Below are positions 39,501-43,875 of a DNA stretch of 64,000 nucleotides, in pieces. Under the pieces are notes generated by a model. That model worked only from the letters and a program-made list of their open reading frames with translations. It did not search any database and had not been told where the DNA came from. Source of the stretch: Spisula solida (lineage: Eukaryota > Mollusca > Bivalvia > Venerida > Mactridae); NCBI GenBank assembly GCA_947247005.1, contig OX365947.1, positions 39,388,760 to 39,452,759 on the forward strand, read 5' to 3'. Position 1 is the stretch's first letter. Each line of letters begins with the position of its first letter. The position numbers and the translations under genes were made by a program.

Positions 39501-42500
39501 GAGAGAGAGAGAGAGATGGTACAAACAATTTTAAATTGAGCAACGTCATTAACGCCTAGCATGTGGTAGAGAGTATTTTGAAAACAGTGAGATGCTTGTT
39601 AGTCCCCTACCGGTTTTTGACCGGAGGGGACTATAGGTTTGCCCTCCGTCCGTCCGTCCGTCAGTCAGTCAGTCAGTCAGTCCGTTCGTCCGTCCGTCCG
39701 TCAAACAATCTGGATCCTGACATAACTCAAACAATTTCTAAGCTAGGTTTATGAAACTTGGTATGTGGATAGGGGGCAATAAGGGGATTATGCACGTCCA
39801 AAAATATTTTGATTCTGACAAAAAGTGTTGTTGCTATGGCAACAGAAAGAGTGAAAATATGCCCAAATCTGGATCCTGCCATAACTCAAACAGTTTCCAA
39901 GCTAGGTTTATGAAACTTGATATGTGGATAGGAGGCAATAAGGGGATTATGCACGTCTAAAAATATTTTGATCTGACAAAAATTGTGGTTGCTATGGCAA
40001 CAGAAACATTGAAAATGGCCTCAAACCGGTAGGGGACTTCTGTATTGCTTGCAATTCTTAATTACTTGTTTAACATTACGTCATGATGTGATAATATTAT
40101 TTAAAGCACTCTGTAATGGCAATTATGCATAACTTCAATGTAATGTAGAATTGGTTATTTGTTTACATTTTGCACGCTATTTTGTTAGTGAATCACAAAT
40201 AGACATAAGTTTTAGGGAACTTGTTCCATATCTGTTTCACTGTCTGTTACAGGTCAATAGATGAACGCAAGAAGGCTATATCTAGTTTTAACAAAAAAGA
40301 TACTCTCTATAATGCTAATCGGGTCAGTTACACTGGGAAATATGAAGTAGTGGACGGCTTACCAGTCAATCCGAGGGGACGTACAGGTTTACGTGGACGA
40401 GGTCTACTTGGTCGATGGGGGCCAAACCATGCTGGCGATCCTGTAGTAACAAGGTAACATATTCTTCTTCATTTAGTTTTTGCGGTAAGAAAGCATTAGT
40501 GTGTATGAGTGCTTTTTGTGTGCTTTTGGTGTGCTCTTATCATATTTACATGTTTTGGTATCTGAAGACAGTTAGCATGGGCGAGCGCTTCATAGTGCTT
40601 TCCATAGAAGGTAATCCATGCCTTCTGTATTTAATTGAAAGGCAATCTGTATATCCCTGTGGTGAAAGTGTTGTTACGTATGGGGGCTGATTTCTGCAAT
40701 GTCTGAGGTCAGGGAATAGAACTAGCATCCGTTTGTATGGTGAAGGCAAAAGAGAGTGTCATTCTTTTGTTTTGTCATGTTGCCTTTTCCTTGATGGCTG
40801 GGGGGCACCAGAACCACAGAACAAAATGCCATTAAAACAGAAAAAATGTGTTTTTTCTTTCGGGTAGGGGCAATAGAATGATACTAGAAGAAATTAGCCG
40901 TTGTAGTTTGGCTCCCCTGTAAACTAGTTCATTTTATTTGCTCTTGTTGGTAAATTTGTCTGTTTGTTAGTATGTCACACATGTGATTAAAATGTAGGAT
41001 TGTGTTGTCCTGTTTTTGTACGATGAATATTGACTTACTTATTGATAACGCATGTATTGTATTTTTGTTTACTAACAGATGGAAGTTAGAAAATGGCGTA
41101 CAAGTTATGAAAGAGAACAAACCAGTTCTGGAGTTTGTTGCTGTTCTACGTTCTGATAATCGTATGTGGGCTCTGCCCGGGGTAAGTACACTATTACCAC
41201 TCCTTGTAATGTTGTAGTGGGTCACATAGCCAGTTGTTGTTTCTACTTTCAACTTTATTCGCCCGAGTTTGTTGCCTACCTGAAGTTAGCGGAATCGCCC
41301 AACAGTTCTACATCTGACATGCATAATTTATGCTGGTCAGCTAAGATTTAAATACTCAATGTTATTGTCATGTGACTATCCTAAAGGTACCAACATAGTC
41401 GTAACCAGATGATGATTGATTTACGAAAAGCCCAATTCTCCAAGATAGAACTCTTGTTTCCTTAAGTATTAAAGTTCATGATGTTAATAATCATTGAAAA
41501 GGCAAAAAAACTCGGTGAGGAGAATTAAGATTGGAGAGGCATGACAAAAAGGTCTAACAACAACAGTTACTATTACATGTTTATATTTCTATTACTGCAG
41601 GGTATGTTACTGCATGACTCCGTCCCTGCTGATCATTTGAAAGCTGAGTTTACTGAAGAGGCACTGGGCGATCTGGAGCATACCGGTCCAGTAGATGAAA
41701 AATTAGTGCAGAAAAAGTTAGAGAAACTGTGGAAGAAAGGAGTAAAGGTAAGCATTTTTGGAAGAAAACTAAAGTATAAATCGTTAGTAAAAGTGTGAAT
41801 TGTGGGTAAAATTGCATTATGGGAAACACAAGCGTGCATTGTGGCAAAAACACGAGTGTGAATTGTGGGTAAACGTGAGAATTGTAGATAAACGTGTGCA
41901 TTGTGGGTACAAGACGTAGTGTGCATCATGGGTAAAAGTGTGCATCTTGGGTAAAAGTGTGCATTGTGGGTACAAGTGTGCATTGTGGGTACAAGACTTA
42001 GTGTGCATTGTGGGTAAAAGTGTGCATCGTGGGTAAAAGTGTGCATTGTGGGTAAAATTGTCCATTGTGGGAAACACAAGTACACTCAACCCCTATCCAG
42101 CTTTCATCGTAATTGGTGTGTTAGTATAGGTCATAAATTATCAAAGTTAGGGAGAAATATTCATAGTTAAGCTATTTTTGTGACAATTGTTTGAAAAGTT
42201 AAGTCACCCACATATATAGTCAGGGAGACATATTGAGTTTGTGCTGGATGGATGGATGTCACTAAGTTTGTCTGTACTTGTTTGTCTTAAGCATCAATTA
42301 AATTTCAATAAAACTTCACATGAATACTCGGTACCACACCTAGGTAAGTATATTGTCAGGAACTTTTTGGCTGGGTGAATATGGCCAGAGTTATGGCAGT
42401 TTGTGTGAAACATATGTTACAGGTATATGAAGGTTAATATATTGATGTATGTTACAGGTATATGAAGGTTAATATATTGATGTATGTTACAGGTATATGA

Positions 42501-43875
42501 AGGTTAATATATTTATGTATGTTACAGGTATATGAAGGTTACGCTGATGATCCTAGAAATACAGATAATGCATGGATAGAGACAGTAGCTTATAATTACC
42601 ATGACAATAAAGGAACAACCCTCACCAAGTTCAACCTACGGGTAAGCAAATAATTTCTTACAGTAATCATAGAATTTTCATACTTTTTAAGGAGGTTGGT
42701 CATCATCAGTAGCATTCTCATTAAAAGCAGACCCTTAATACACTTAACTACTTTACACTGATACAGGATCTGACGACACTCTGTACGGGGTCATGTCGAT
42801 GTGAACCTTACATCATACAATCAAATTGCTTCTTTCACAAATCTGAAAGTGCTGTGAAAGTCTGCTGAGGTGGCTCTATATTGTACGAACTATATGACGT
42901 CATTGTGCGCCAGAGAGGTCATTTGTCATTACGGAGTGTAGTCAGATCTCTAATAGCGTAAAGGAATGTAGCAAATGTTAGGATCTGATTTTAATGAGTT
43001 TGCATCAGTAGATGACCCTTACTGATTTTGAGGTCAAAAGATCAAAGGTCAAGATTGATATTACTTTTAACATAGATGAGTGTTGGCTGCCATGGGGATA
43101 CATCATTAATGAACATTATCTCCCCCCCCATGTTCCTTGAAGAAGTTTGGGGCATATTGCTTTGTATGTGATGGTTGGTCCATTGTTAAAACGAGTCTTG
43201 TCTGTTTGTCATGTGAGTATTTTGGTTAACTATAGACAGAGTTGGTGCTCCTAAATTTGTGTATCATACCAAAATGGTGGACAGAGGCAAAAAATGGTGT
43301 GTGAATAGTAAAATCTGTGCATCCGTACATATTTCAAACTGAGAAAGGAAAAGGCGGGGTTTCACCAAAGGATTAAAGCGACCAATATTGTGTTTTTTTA
43401 ACGTAAATGTTGGTAGCTTTCCCTGAACGCACAACTTGCGAACATATGTCTTTTTAGAGTATCCTTTGATATTGAGGAAAATTAACATCTTTCGAAGTTG
43501 TTCTGTTTAATTAAAAAAATTATTTCTGATCATGTTGAATGTGTCAATTTTCCTCCACATGTTGACAAGTTGCTGGTTCCTTGTTAAAGGGTAAGTTAGT
43601 ACTGGTTAAGATACAGTCCAGGAAAATTAGTTACGGTAGATGAATTGGCCACCGTACACGAGTGAAAAATTATTGAGAAAACAGTGTTTAACCCAAATAA
43701 AAATAACACGATATTGTTGAAATGGCAGTATATAACTGATATGCGGTATATTTTGCAGGCTGGTGGCAATGTTGACCTGGCTTCTTGGATTACAGTGTCA
43801 CATGAAGTGACTATGCACGGGTCACATTTACATTTCCTTAAGCTAGTGTGTGATAAACTCGGAGCTTACTTTTAG
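347..43875 (+). CDS. TRPM2: TRPM2-like cation channel with NUDT9-homology domain (3' part, 19 exon steps)
   Basis: Partial gene; the N-terminal MHR domains and start codon lie upstream of the window. Exons: 347-572, 1278-1397, 4929-5020, 6695-6818, 8812-8940, 15681-15935, 16413-16587, 17373-17529, then 20962-21149 or 22890-23095, 24173-24299, 24947-25145, 25929-26046, 36062-36219, 39154-39242, 40253-40453, 41079-41181, 41601-41747, 42528-42641, 43759-43875. Every junction is GT..AG and every phase fits, giving about 945 residues here. Order: pre-S1, S1-S6, TRP helix, coiled coil, NUDT9-H. In the family this is a tetrameric plasma-membrane Ca2+-permeable channel gated by ADP-ribose and Ca2+. 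Residues at the family's Ca2+ site are present: E and Q in EEIRQ (S2), N and D in WNIVD (S3). The filter segment is YGE and the pore loop has a cysteine pair. The NUDT9-H motifs GRTGLRGRG and [10 protein letters not shown] are intact. Family assignment is strong; orthology to vertebrate TRPM2 is inferred. Confidence 0.93.
559..711 (+). repeat. duplication of exon 1 end and its donor
   Basis: The bases ttctacctggagggttagtt and the following tatgtttgtacc occur at 559-590 and again at 680-711, a period of 121. The second copy includes a full potential 5' splice site. Confidence 0.85.
897..1135 (+). mobile_element. tRNA-derived SINE
   Basis: An A-box-like run (tggccaagtggttag) near the 5' end and a weak B-box-like ggagaattcc are followed by an unrelated body with gcccggcaataaggg and an AATAAA-containing end. 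This is the usual layout of molluscan SINEs. Ends are approximate. Confidence 0.55.
1278..1397 (+). CDS. TRPM2: TRPM exon 2: hydrophobic pre-S1 segment
   Basis: Forty codons in phase 0 between tggtttcag and gtaaaa. It starts [15 protein letters not shown], a hydrophobic segment corresponding to the LLLC..FPP membrane-proximal helix of TRPM channels, and ends in a charged linker ([12 protein letters not shown]). The last part of the exon is duplicated at about 1486-1536. Confidence 0.9.
1486..1536 (+). repeat. duplicated 3' end of exon 2
   Basis: It repeats atagaatcaaaagtca.gaatatcagctagataacaa from exon 2, about 134 bp downstream. It lacks the final AAG but keeps a GTAAAA after AAT, so it is a pseudo-exon end with a possible donor. 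Confidence 0.85.
1800..1960 (+). mobile_element. dispersed repeat, probable SINE fragment
   Basis: The stretch tggtacatttctgctgcctg, atgctcag and ctggcttctctactctcata resembles 27070-27150 (accattgtttcattgcttga, atgcttag, ctggcgtctcctctctcata). Two diverged copies suggest a SINE family. Ends are approximate. Confidence 0.4.
2164..3031 (+). mobile_element. nonautonomous DNA transposon, pogo/Tigger-like ends
   Basis: The ends are imperfect inverted repeats: tacagttaaaacttgttatg at 2164 and its counterpart ending gggtttcaactgta at 3029. Subterminal gtcgaca motifs recur inside. The TA-flanked CAGTT.AA.CT.GTTAT ends resemble pogo/Tigger-type TIRs. Inside is an unrecognised 108-codon frame at 2365-2691 with many cysteines; no transposase is recognised. 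Confidence 0.5.
3610..4160 (+). repeat. 53/54-bp minisatellite
   Basis: About ten copies of a unit with acaagcgagtatatacacac, tgcatgttcaatt and gacaaata.ttgacaa. Early copies are 53 bp with gtgtcgac; later copies are 54 bp with tttgttgac. It sits in the intron between exons 2 and 3. Open frames across it are artefacts of the repeat. Confidence 0.93.
4929..5020 (+). CDS. TRPM2: TRPM exon 3: cytosolic linker
   Basis: This 92-bp exon starts after gatctttcag and ends before gtgagt. It reads [17 protein letters not shown] and continues to a split Leu codon (CT|A). It is a basic, Ser/Thr-rich linker before S1 with little conservation. The call rests on clean splice sites, an open frame and exact phase match to both neighbours. 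Confidence 0.75.
5219..5551 (+). mobile_element. degenerate pearl-like element, family D
   Basis: The core phrase atgaaacttggtatgtggat, ggggcaataaggggattatg and the gttatggagac phrase is shared with 25176-25800 and 39599-40071. The tetranucleotide run is missing and the ends are eroded. Confidence 0.6.
5820..6350 (+). repeat. 55-bp tandem repeat split by a foldback element
   Basis: Units with ctgtaaatttcaacttgggg, tcagg.aaa.acaccagaat and cctagctgttaggccact occur at 5820-5962 and resume at 6205-6350. The intervening 5963-6204 is a separate foldback element. Confidence 0.85.
5963..6204 (+). mobile_element. foldback/MITE inserted in the 55-bp array
   Basis: The ends tgggtactgttttatcaaag at 5963 and its exact inverse at 6185-6204, plus longer imperfect arms (cacttacg, aaacttacg), form a hairpin of about 240 bp. 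Array sequence resumes at the point where it broke off. Confidence 0.8.
6356..6694 (+). repeat. 33-35-bp tandem array reaching the exon 4 acceptor
   Basis: Repeats of tgttacctgttgttatcgta and tgttacaagcctga. The last unit ends tgttacag, which is the exon 4 splice acceptor, so the polypyrimidine context and AG derive from array sequence. Confidence 0.88.
6695..6818 (+). CDS. TRPM2: TRPM exon 4: linker and start of S1
   Basis: One base completes Leu, then 41 codons reach the gtatgc donor. It holds the linker [10 protein letters not shown], then [22 protein letters not shown], whose FxxAPVVxF motif marks the start of TRPM S1. The acceptor (tatgttacag) lies at the end of a tandem array whose units each carry tatgttacaag. 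Confidence 0.92.
6874..8144 (+). mobile_element. pearl/Helentron-like element, family A
   Basis: The 5' subterminal repeat atacgcccgt is matched by acgggcgtat at 8109-8118. A gcgggcgggcgg run follows near the start. Seven copies of a core of about 160 bp (gcaaacagttttcatccgat, cttcaaactt, cttatgggcata) make the body. It ends in gtgacattttggcac and CTCTTGTT. No protein is encoded. Confidence 0.75.
8274..8446 (+). mobile_element. short Tigger-like MITE
   Basis: The inverted ends cagtcagaactcgatataac and gttgtatcgagttctgac flank about 130 bp with further atactgaca/acgaca motifs. CAG..GAACTCGATATAACGA is typical of pogo/Tigger TIRs. Confidence 0.65.
8812..8940 (+). CDS. TRPM2: TRPM exon 5: S1 end and S2, Ca2+-site residues
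   Basis: Forty-three codons, phase 0 at both ends. [16 protein letters not shown] completes S1, and [16 protein letters not shown] is S2. E and Q of the final EEIRQ correspond to the S2 Ca2+-coordinating residues of TRPM2, TRPM4 and TRPM5. Confidence 0.95.
8941..10190 (+). other. intron after exon 5, first part
   Basis: AT-rich intron with a short run of tgaccttgac-type repeats near 8970-9030. A 127-codon reverse frame at 9807-10190 is not recognised and has no supporting signal. Nothing else is seen. Confidence 0.5.
10196..10475 (+). repeat. 18-19-bp tandem repeat
   Basis: About 14 units of tgtatacatgaatgccagc with variants (tgtatatg, tcagctagc). Late units are longer. Confidence 0.9.
10807..10842 (+). 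CDS. TRPM2: candidate alternative microexon a (36 bp, S2-S3 linker)
   Basis: A pyrimidine-rich acceptor (tcgctttacttag) is followed by 12 open codons, [12 protein letters not shown], and a gtatgg donor. Phase is 0 at both ends, so it can be added between exons 5 and 6 without changing frame. Joining exon 5 directly to exon 6 gives the family's usual spacing, so this would be an insertion. Expression is unproven. Confidence 0.35.
10918..12212 (+). mobile_element. pearl/Helentron-like element, family B
   Basis: It starts tacccccag, followed by a (ggtt)n run at 10970-10996. About eight core copies of about 160 bp follow (attgaaactttgcat, actgatcagtaccaagt, ttgtgcatat, aagggagttatggccc). The subterminal inverse ctgggggta at 12176 precedes a hairpin (tcac attca gtga) and CTTGTT. 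No protein is encoded. Confidence 0.75.
12225..12685 (+). repeat. 35-38-bp minisatellite
   Basis: Repeats of ctcttcacacaaatgaatta and tctcccctggatta with indels of whole codons, giving a spurious 149-codon frame. I do not treat it as a gene because the unit length varies and no gene signal is present. Confidence 0.88.
13009..13038 (+). CDS. TRPM2: candidate alternative microexon b (30 bp, S2-S3 linker)
   Basis: The acceptor atttgcatag precedes ten open codons, [10 protein letters not shown], and a gtgagt donor, phase 0 at both ends. Its bases align well with the first 33 bases of exon 6 (shared TTG, CACATC, AGCAC, TT, CT), so it looks like a partial duplication of that exon start. It is either a usable microexon or a relic. 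Confidence 0.35.
13645..13791 (-). mobile_element. tRNA-derived SINE, copy 1
   Basis: The reverse strand reads gcctccgtagcttaatgatt near its 5' end (A-box-like) and continues through a B-box-like region and a shared body to a poly-T tail seen as aaaaaaaaa at 13652. It is the same family as 45245-45391, more diverged. Confidence 0.6.
13800..14629 (+). other. intron sequence, nothing recognised
   Basis: AT-rich intron between a SINE and a long hairpin. I see no exon, array or element in it. Confidence 0.5.
14630..14855 (+). repeat. long foldback hairpin, 102-bp arms
   Basis: Arms at 14630-14731 and 14754-14855 are inverted copies with about 90% identity, separated by 22 bases containing acgcgt. 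It could be a MITE or a relic inverted duplication; a transcript would form a long dsRNA stem. Confidence 0.9.
14856..15680 (+). other. intron before exon 6
   Basis: AT-rich. The end ctaataaagctaatttgaattgaac near 15593-15617 resembles the 3' tail of a retroelement; nothing else is recognised. Confidence 0.4.
15681..15935 (+). CDS. TRPM2: TRPM exon 6: S2-S3 linker, S3, S4
   Basis: Eighty-five codons in phase 0, from ttgtatag to gtaagt. It reads [19 protein letters not shown], then S3 ([19 protein letters not shown]) and S4 ([20 protein letters not shown]). N and D of WNIVD complete the Ca2+ site. LGPKLVMI is the conserved S4-S5 linker motif. The donor region is copied several times downstream (to about 16160). 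Confidence 0.95.
15925..16165 (+). repeat. 31-34-bp array derived from the exon 6 donor
   Basis: The exon 6 end and donor (attggtcgaatg|gtaagtatcgt, ctcatttg) recur as attggtcgatgggaaagcat, cgtcccatttg about five times, with gt changed to ga. The copy near 16125-16140 (ggtcaaatggtaagcattg) regains an intact gtaagc. Confidence 0.85.
16413..16587 (+). CDS. TRPM2: TRPM exon 7: S5 and pore helix
   Basis: It runs from tatatag to gtaagt, phase 0 in and 1 out. [20 protein letters not shown] is S5. [14 protein letters not shown] is the pore helix and filter. YGE at the filter is as in Ca2+/Mg2+-permeable TRPMs and in invertebrate TRPM2, unlike the FGQ of human TRPM2. Confidence 0.95.
16870..17100 (+). 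mobile_element. probable tRNA-derived SINE
   Basis: A tRNA-like gttggttagtgtgcttaaat and gggttggaatcc (B-box-like) are followed by caattttcctccacatgtga, agaggttactggtta, a body shared with 43541-43625. Ends are approximate. Confidence 0.45.
17373..17529 (+). CDS. TRPM2: TRPM exon 8: outer pore loop and S6
   Basis: Two bases complete Gly. The loop follows with a cysteine pair (SDCTY and QPRCP) and an N-glycosylation sequon (NGT), then S6 ([26 protein letters not shown]). It ends with AG of a Ser codon that is completed by either TRP-helix exon. Confidence 0.95.
17530..18615 (+). other. intron after exon 8
   Basis: Mostly unrecognised. At about 18110-18360 there is a degenerate repeat rich in agcgct/agcactttgct motifs, roughly three copies of about 80 bp, with unusually high GC for the region. 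Confidence 0.4.
18616..19437 (+). mobile_element. pearl/Helentron-like element, family C, copy 1
   Basis: The 5' end ttagctcacctgtcacaaag has a small hairpin (tgtcacaaagtgaca). A (tccg)n run follows, then core copies of about 110-120 bp (tttatgaaacttggtcacaa, atcatctcaacaaaatctag, aggtcaaat). The subterminal inverse gacaggtgagc precedes the hairpin gggccctttgggccc and TCTTGTTT. No protein is encoded. Confidence 0.8.
20065..20483 (+). mobile_element. mariner-like MITE
   Basis: The inverted ends tacagtgcccaccaaaaata and tatttttggtgggcagtgta flank about 370 bp without a frame. TA at both ends fits Tc1/mariner target duplication. Confidence 0.75.
20637..20874 (+). mobile_element. MITE with GCTGGCTTAGAAT ends
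   Basis: It starts gctggcttagaatgagaagg and ends ccttctaattctaagccagc. The end motif ctggcttagaat also appears singly at 749 and 960, suggesting more relics of the family. Confidence 0.7.
20962..21149 (+). CDS. TRPM2: TRPM exon 9a: alternative TRP-helix exon
   Basis: This 188-bp exon starts after tgattttcag and ends before gtaagt. It reads [20 protein letters not shown], then a stretch with [11 protein letters not shown] and a basic, Ser-rich end (KRGSRQRSY). It carries the TRP-domain signature (W.F.R..., Y..R, PP..L..H). Phases are 2 in and 1 out, the same as exon 9b. TDPIWKF resembles vertebrate TRPM2 (TDQIWKF) more closely than 9b does. Confidence 0.9.
21150..22889 (+). other. intron between exons 9a and 9b
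   Basis: This 1.74-kb stretch separates the two alternative exons. At 22540-22800 is a degenerate pearl-like piece with a cgttcgttcgtctgttcgtt run. The rest is AT-rich with no array. I looked for paired docking sequences of mutually exclusive splicing and could not identify any by eye. Confidence 0.5.
22890..23095 (+). CDS. TRPM2: TRPM exon 9b: alternative TRP-helix exon
   Basis: This 206-bp exon starts after ttcacttcag and ends before gtaagt. It reads [20 protein letters not shown], then [20 protein letters not shown] and a Cys-rich end ([15 protein letters not shown]). It has the same signature and phases as 9a. YEYYTRP with PPLIILAH resembles the vertebrate EEYHGRP segment. It is six residues longer than 9a. 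Joining 9a to 9b shifts frame to a TGA. Confidence 0.92.
23880..24085 (+). repeat. about 27-bp tandem repeat
   Basis: Units of ccaatagcaaggctgcattc with aattgg between them, about seven copies, ending roughly 90 bp before exon 10. Confidence 0.85.
24173..24299 (+). CDS. TRPM2: TRPM exon 10: connecting helix after TRP domain
   Basis: Two bases (GA) complete an Arg codon with either 9a (A) or 9b (C). It then reads [20 protein letters not shown] and [19 protein letters not shown], the conserved W-E segment between TRP helix and coiled coil. The donor is gtgagt. If both 9a and 9b are skipped, the frame hits TAA at the third codon. Confidence 0.92.
24947..25145 (+). CDS. TRPM2: TRPM exon 11: proximal C-terminal helix
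   Basis: It runs from ttttttag to gtatat, with one base completing Leu then 66 codons. [20 protein letters not shown] and [15 protein letters not shown] are helical heptad-like stretches separated by a Pro/Thr-rich spacer. This is the expected position of the TRPM tetramerisation coiled coil. The donor sits at the start of a short (ta)n run. Confidence 0.88.
25176..25800 (+). mobile_element. pearl/Helentron-like element, family D, copy 1
   Basis: The 5' end ttagtccccttcc, a ccgtctgtccgt run and two core copies (ttatgaaacttggtatgtgg, gattctgacaaaaattg, gttatg) are followed by aaaccggtaggagac, the hairpin attgcttgcaat and CTTGTTT. It lies 30 bases after exon 11. Confidence 0.75.
25929..26046 (+). 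CDS. TRPM2: TRPM exon 12: coiled-coil end and linker
   Basis: It runs from ttattacag to gtaaat. It reads [20 protein letters not shown], then a charged linker ending EEKKKK. It is predicted helical and continues the coiled coil of exon 11. It is followed by a 10-kb intron filled with satellites and elements. Confidence 0.88.
26281..26914 (+). mobile_element. pearl/Helentron-like element, family F
   Basis: The 5' end tttagctcgacttttcgaag is matched by cgagaaagtcgagc at 26872-26885. Two core copies share actatcaaaggtatc and aaagttattcaccatcac. The 3' end is the hairpin agcac-tcttaggcg-gtgct then CTTGTT. No tetranucleotide run remains. Confidence 0.7.
26965..27200 (+). mobile_element. probable tRNA-derived SINE
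   Basis: The run gttcagtggaagggtgttcc is followed by gtgttcgctcc (B-box-like) and a body similar to 1860-1950. It gives a spurious 64-codon frame. Confidence 0.45.
27604..27627 (+). repeat. (gtt)n microsatellite
   Basis: About eight gtt repeats. Confidence 0.95.
27660..27765 (+). repeat. imperfect direct duplication with inverted ends
   Basis: The run tcttactgacatgt.tgtagc and atgactt appears twice; aaggctcaacat is answered by atgttgagcctt, so the second copy can pair with the first spacer. Confidence 0.6.
27842..28600 (+). repeat. 37-bp minisatellite with two unit types
   Basis: About 20 copies of tgctggtgtctatttattat and ctccc, followed by either tttatttgttaa or ttgaaccattaa. The first type dominates to about 28100 and the second after about 28270. 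Confidence 0.93.
28601..29375 (+). other. intron between two satellites
   Basis: AT-rich, with no exon or element recognised. Confidence 0.5.
29376..31231 (+). repeat. 23-bp satellite, about 80 copies
   Basis: Nearly 1.86 kb of cctagtgatacagtgtctgt followed by a variable trinucleotide (tca, cca-like, taa or tta). The cctagtgatacagtgtctg core is almost invariant; variation is concentrated at two or three positions. It lies in the intron between exons 12 and 13. Confidence 0.97.
31646..32180 (+). mobile_element. pearl-like element, family E (3' end unclear)
   Basis: The start ttatcccccgccaaaggcga is followed by a tccgtccgtccg run and three core copies (aactcctcctacatttct, gaaactttcaa, gcgcatat, acagaattatggccc). 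I cannot place a 3' hairpin with CTTGT. Confidence 0.6.
32686..32762 (+). mobile_element. tRNA-like SINE head
   Basis: ggctcagtcggtagcgcact (A box) and cagggttcaaccactg (B box) at tRNA-like spacing. It has no intact acceptor stem, so it is not a functional tRNA. It abuts a tandem repeat. Confidence 0.55.
32763..34400 (+). mobile_element. pearl/Helentron-like tandem element, family G
   Basis: About nine copies of a core of about 165 bp (ggtaggtaactctat, aagcattttgttgaaat, atgcccc, gttaaagtttaggtacaggt, catacttgttcaccatcatg). Units alternate in two subtypes, giving a dimer of about 330 bp. It ends with the hairpin gctgttcgtggacagc and TCTTGT at 34400. The 5' end is not clear. Confidence 0.7.
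34594..35603 (+). mobile_element. 1-kb nonautonomous DNA transposon with perfect TIRs
   Basis: The termini aagggtgtaaagaaagttcg, ttccggt at 34594-34620 and the exact inverse at 35577-35603 are each flanked by TA. It holds no transposase; a 74-codon frame at 35057 is not recognised. Most likely Tc1/mariner-superfamily derived. Confidence 0.85.
35612..35748 (+). mobile_element. small foldback/MITE
   Basis: agtgccttatatattacttg, agtttattggg is answered by cccaataaattcaagtaata, taatgcact. A second inner repeat (ggctcgccaa) lies in the loop. Confidence 0.75.
36062..36219 (+). CDS. TRPM2: TRPM exon 13: linker into NUDT9-H domain
   Basis: It starts after aacctttcag and ends before gtatgc. It reads [16 protein letters not shown], then [20 protein letters not shown] and DWR. 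The RFPVPD.KV.W motif opens the NUDT9-H domain of TRPM2. The donor abuts a pearl-like element that starts about 20 bases downstream. Confidence 0.92.
36237..38242 (+). mobile_element. pearl/Helentron-like element, family C, copy 2, with nested array
   Basis: The same ends as 18616-19437: ttagctcacctgtcacaaag and a (tccg)n run at 36290-36345, and at the 3' side cgacaggtgagcg with gggccctttgggccc, TCTTGT. The core is split by a tRNA-like repeat array at about 36665-37925. Confidence 0.8.
36665..37925 (+). repeat. tandem array of a tRNA 3'-half-like unit with poly-T
   Basis: The first unit (36680-36765) looks like a degenerate tRNA (ggttaagtgg, gtgggttcaaaccccactgg). Ten or eleven further units of 80-110 bp repeat tttcctgatggtcgtgggtt, caacccccactggaaccata, then poly-T of 15-28 and ggtattgttttgtctttata. 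The T-arm stem gtggg..cccac is kept in nearly all copies. Confidence 0.9.
39154..39242 (+). CDS. TRPM2: TRPM exon 14: NUDT9-H
   Basis: It runs from gacattacag to gtaagt and reads [20 protein letters not shown], then VWADPDLMD. The Y.P..YT segment is conserved in NUDT9 and TRPM2. Phase is 0 in and 2 out. Confidence 0.93.
39599..40071 (+). mobile_element. pearl/Helentron-like element, family D, copy 2
   Basis: The 5' end ttagtcccctaccggttttt has a hairpin (ccggtttttgaccgg). A ccgtccgtcagtcagtcagt run follows, then two core copies and aaaccggtaggggact. The end is ttgcttgcaa then CTTGTTT. Best preserved of the three family D copies. Confidence 0.8.
40253..40453 (+). CDS. TRPM2: TRPM exon 15: NUDT9-H core
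   Basis: It runs from tctgttacag to gtaaca. It contains [20 protein letters not shown] and [15 protein letters not shown], the most conserved NUDT9/TRPM2 block, which helps form the ADP-ribose pocket. Confidence 0.97.
41079..41181 (+). CDS. TRPM2: TRPM exon 16: NUDT9-H
   Basis: It runs from tactaacag to gtaagt. It reads [20 protein letters not shown], then [14 protein letters not shown], the strand leading into the Nudix box. Phase is 2 in and 0 out. Confidence 0.95.
41601..41747 (+). CDS. TRPM2: TRPM exon 17: Nudix box
   Basis: It runs from tactgcag to gtaagc. The Nudix box is GGMLLHDS.....LKAEFTEEA. The EF.EE glutamates are kept, but the E of GX5E is Ser and the R of REF is Ala, compared with active NUDT9. 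A charged helix follows, ending [13 protein letters not shown] 19-bp array begins about 50 bases after the donor. Confidence 0.95.
41790..42078 (+). repeat. about 19-bp tandem repeat
   Basis: Repeats of gtgtgcattgtgggtaaaa with variants (acaagacgta, gggaaacacaag), starting about 45 bp after the exon 17 donor. Reverse frames across it are artefacts. Confidence 0.9.
42414..42541 (+). repeat. 35-bp repeats of the exon 18 acceptor
   Basis: atgttacag|gtatatgaaggtt occurs with AG at 42422, 42457, 42492 and 42527. The first three continue aatatatt and give VYEG then TAA; only the last continues into the exon. Confidence 0.95.
42528..42641 (+). CDS. TRPM2: TRPM exon 18: NUDT9-H
   Basis: Thirty-eight codons: [20 protein letters not shown] and [18 protein letters not shown], the invariant [12 protein letters not shown] block of NUDT9/TRPM2. 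It is preceded by three 35-bp copies of its own acceptor and first codons, each with a TAA. Confidence 0.97.
42642..43758 (+). other. last TRPM intron
   Basis: It contains a SINE-like fragment at 43541-43625 (aattttcctccacatgttga, caagttgctggtt) related to 17009-17090. The rest shows no exon or array. Confidence 0.5.
43759..43875 (+). CDS. TRPM2: TRPM exon 19: C-terminus and stop
   Basis: It starts after tattttgcag. It reads [20 protein letters not shown], then [18 protein letters not shown] and TAG. The ending L..GAYF matches the extreme C-terminus of TRPM2 and NUDT9 (GAHY/AHW type). The last bases and stop are the first unit of a 52-bp minisatellite. Confidence 0.96.
   Translation, partial: AGGNVDLASWITVSHEVTMHGSHLHFLKLVCDKLGAYF

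Noticed and set aside
41633..42085. Reverse frames of up to 150 codons rich in [11 protein letters not shown]
   Set aside because: Antisense of a 19-bp tandem repeat and of exon 17.
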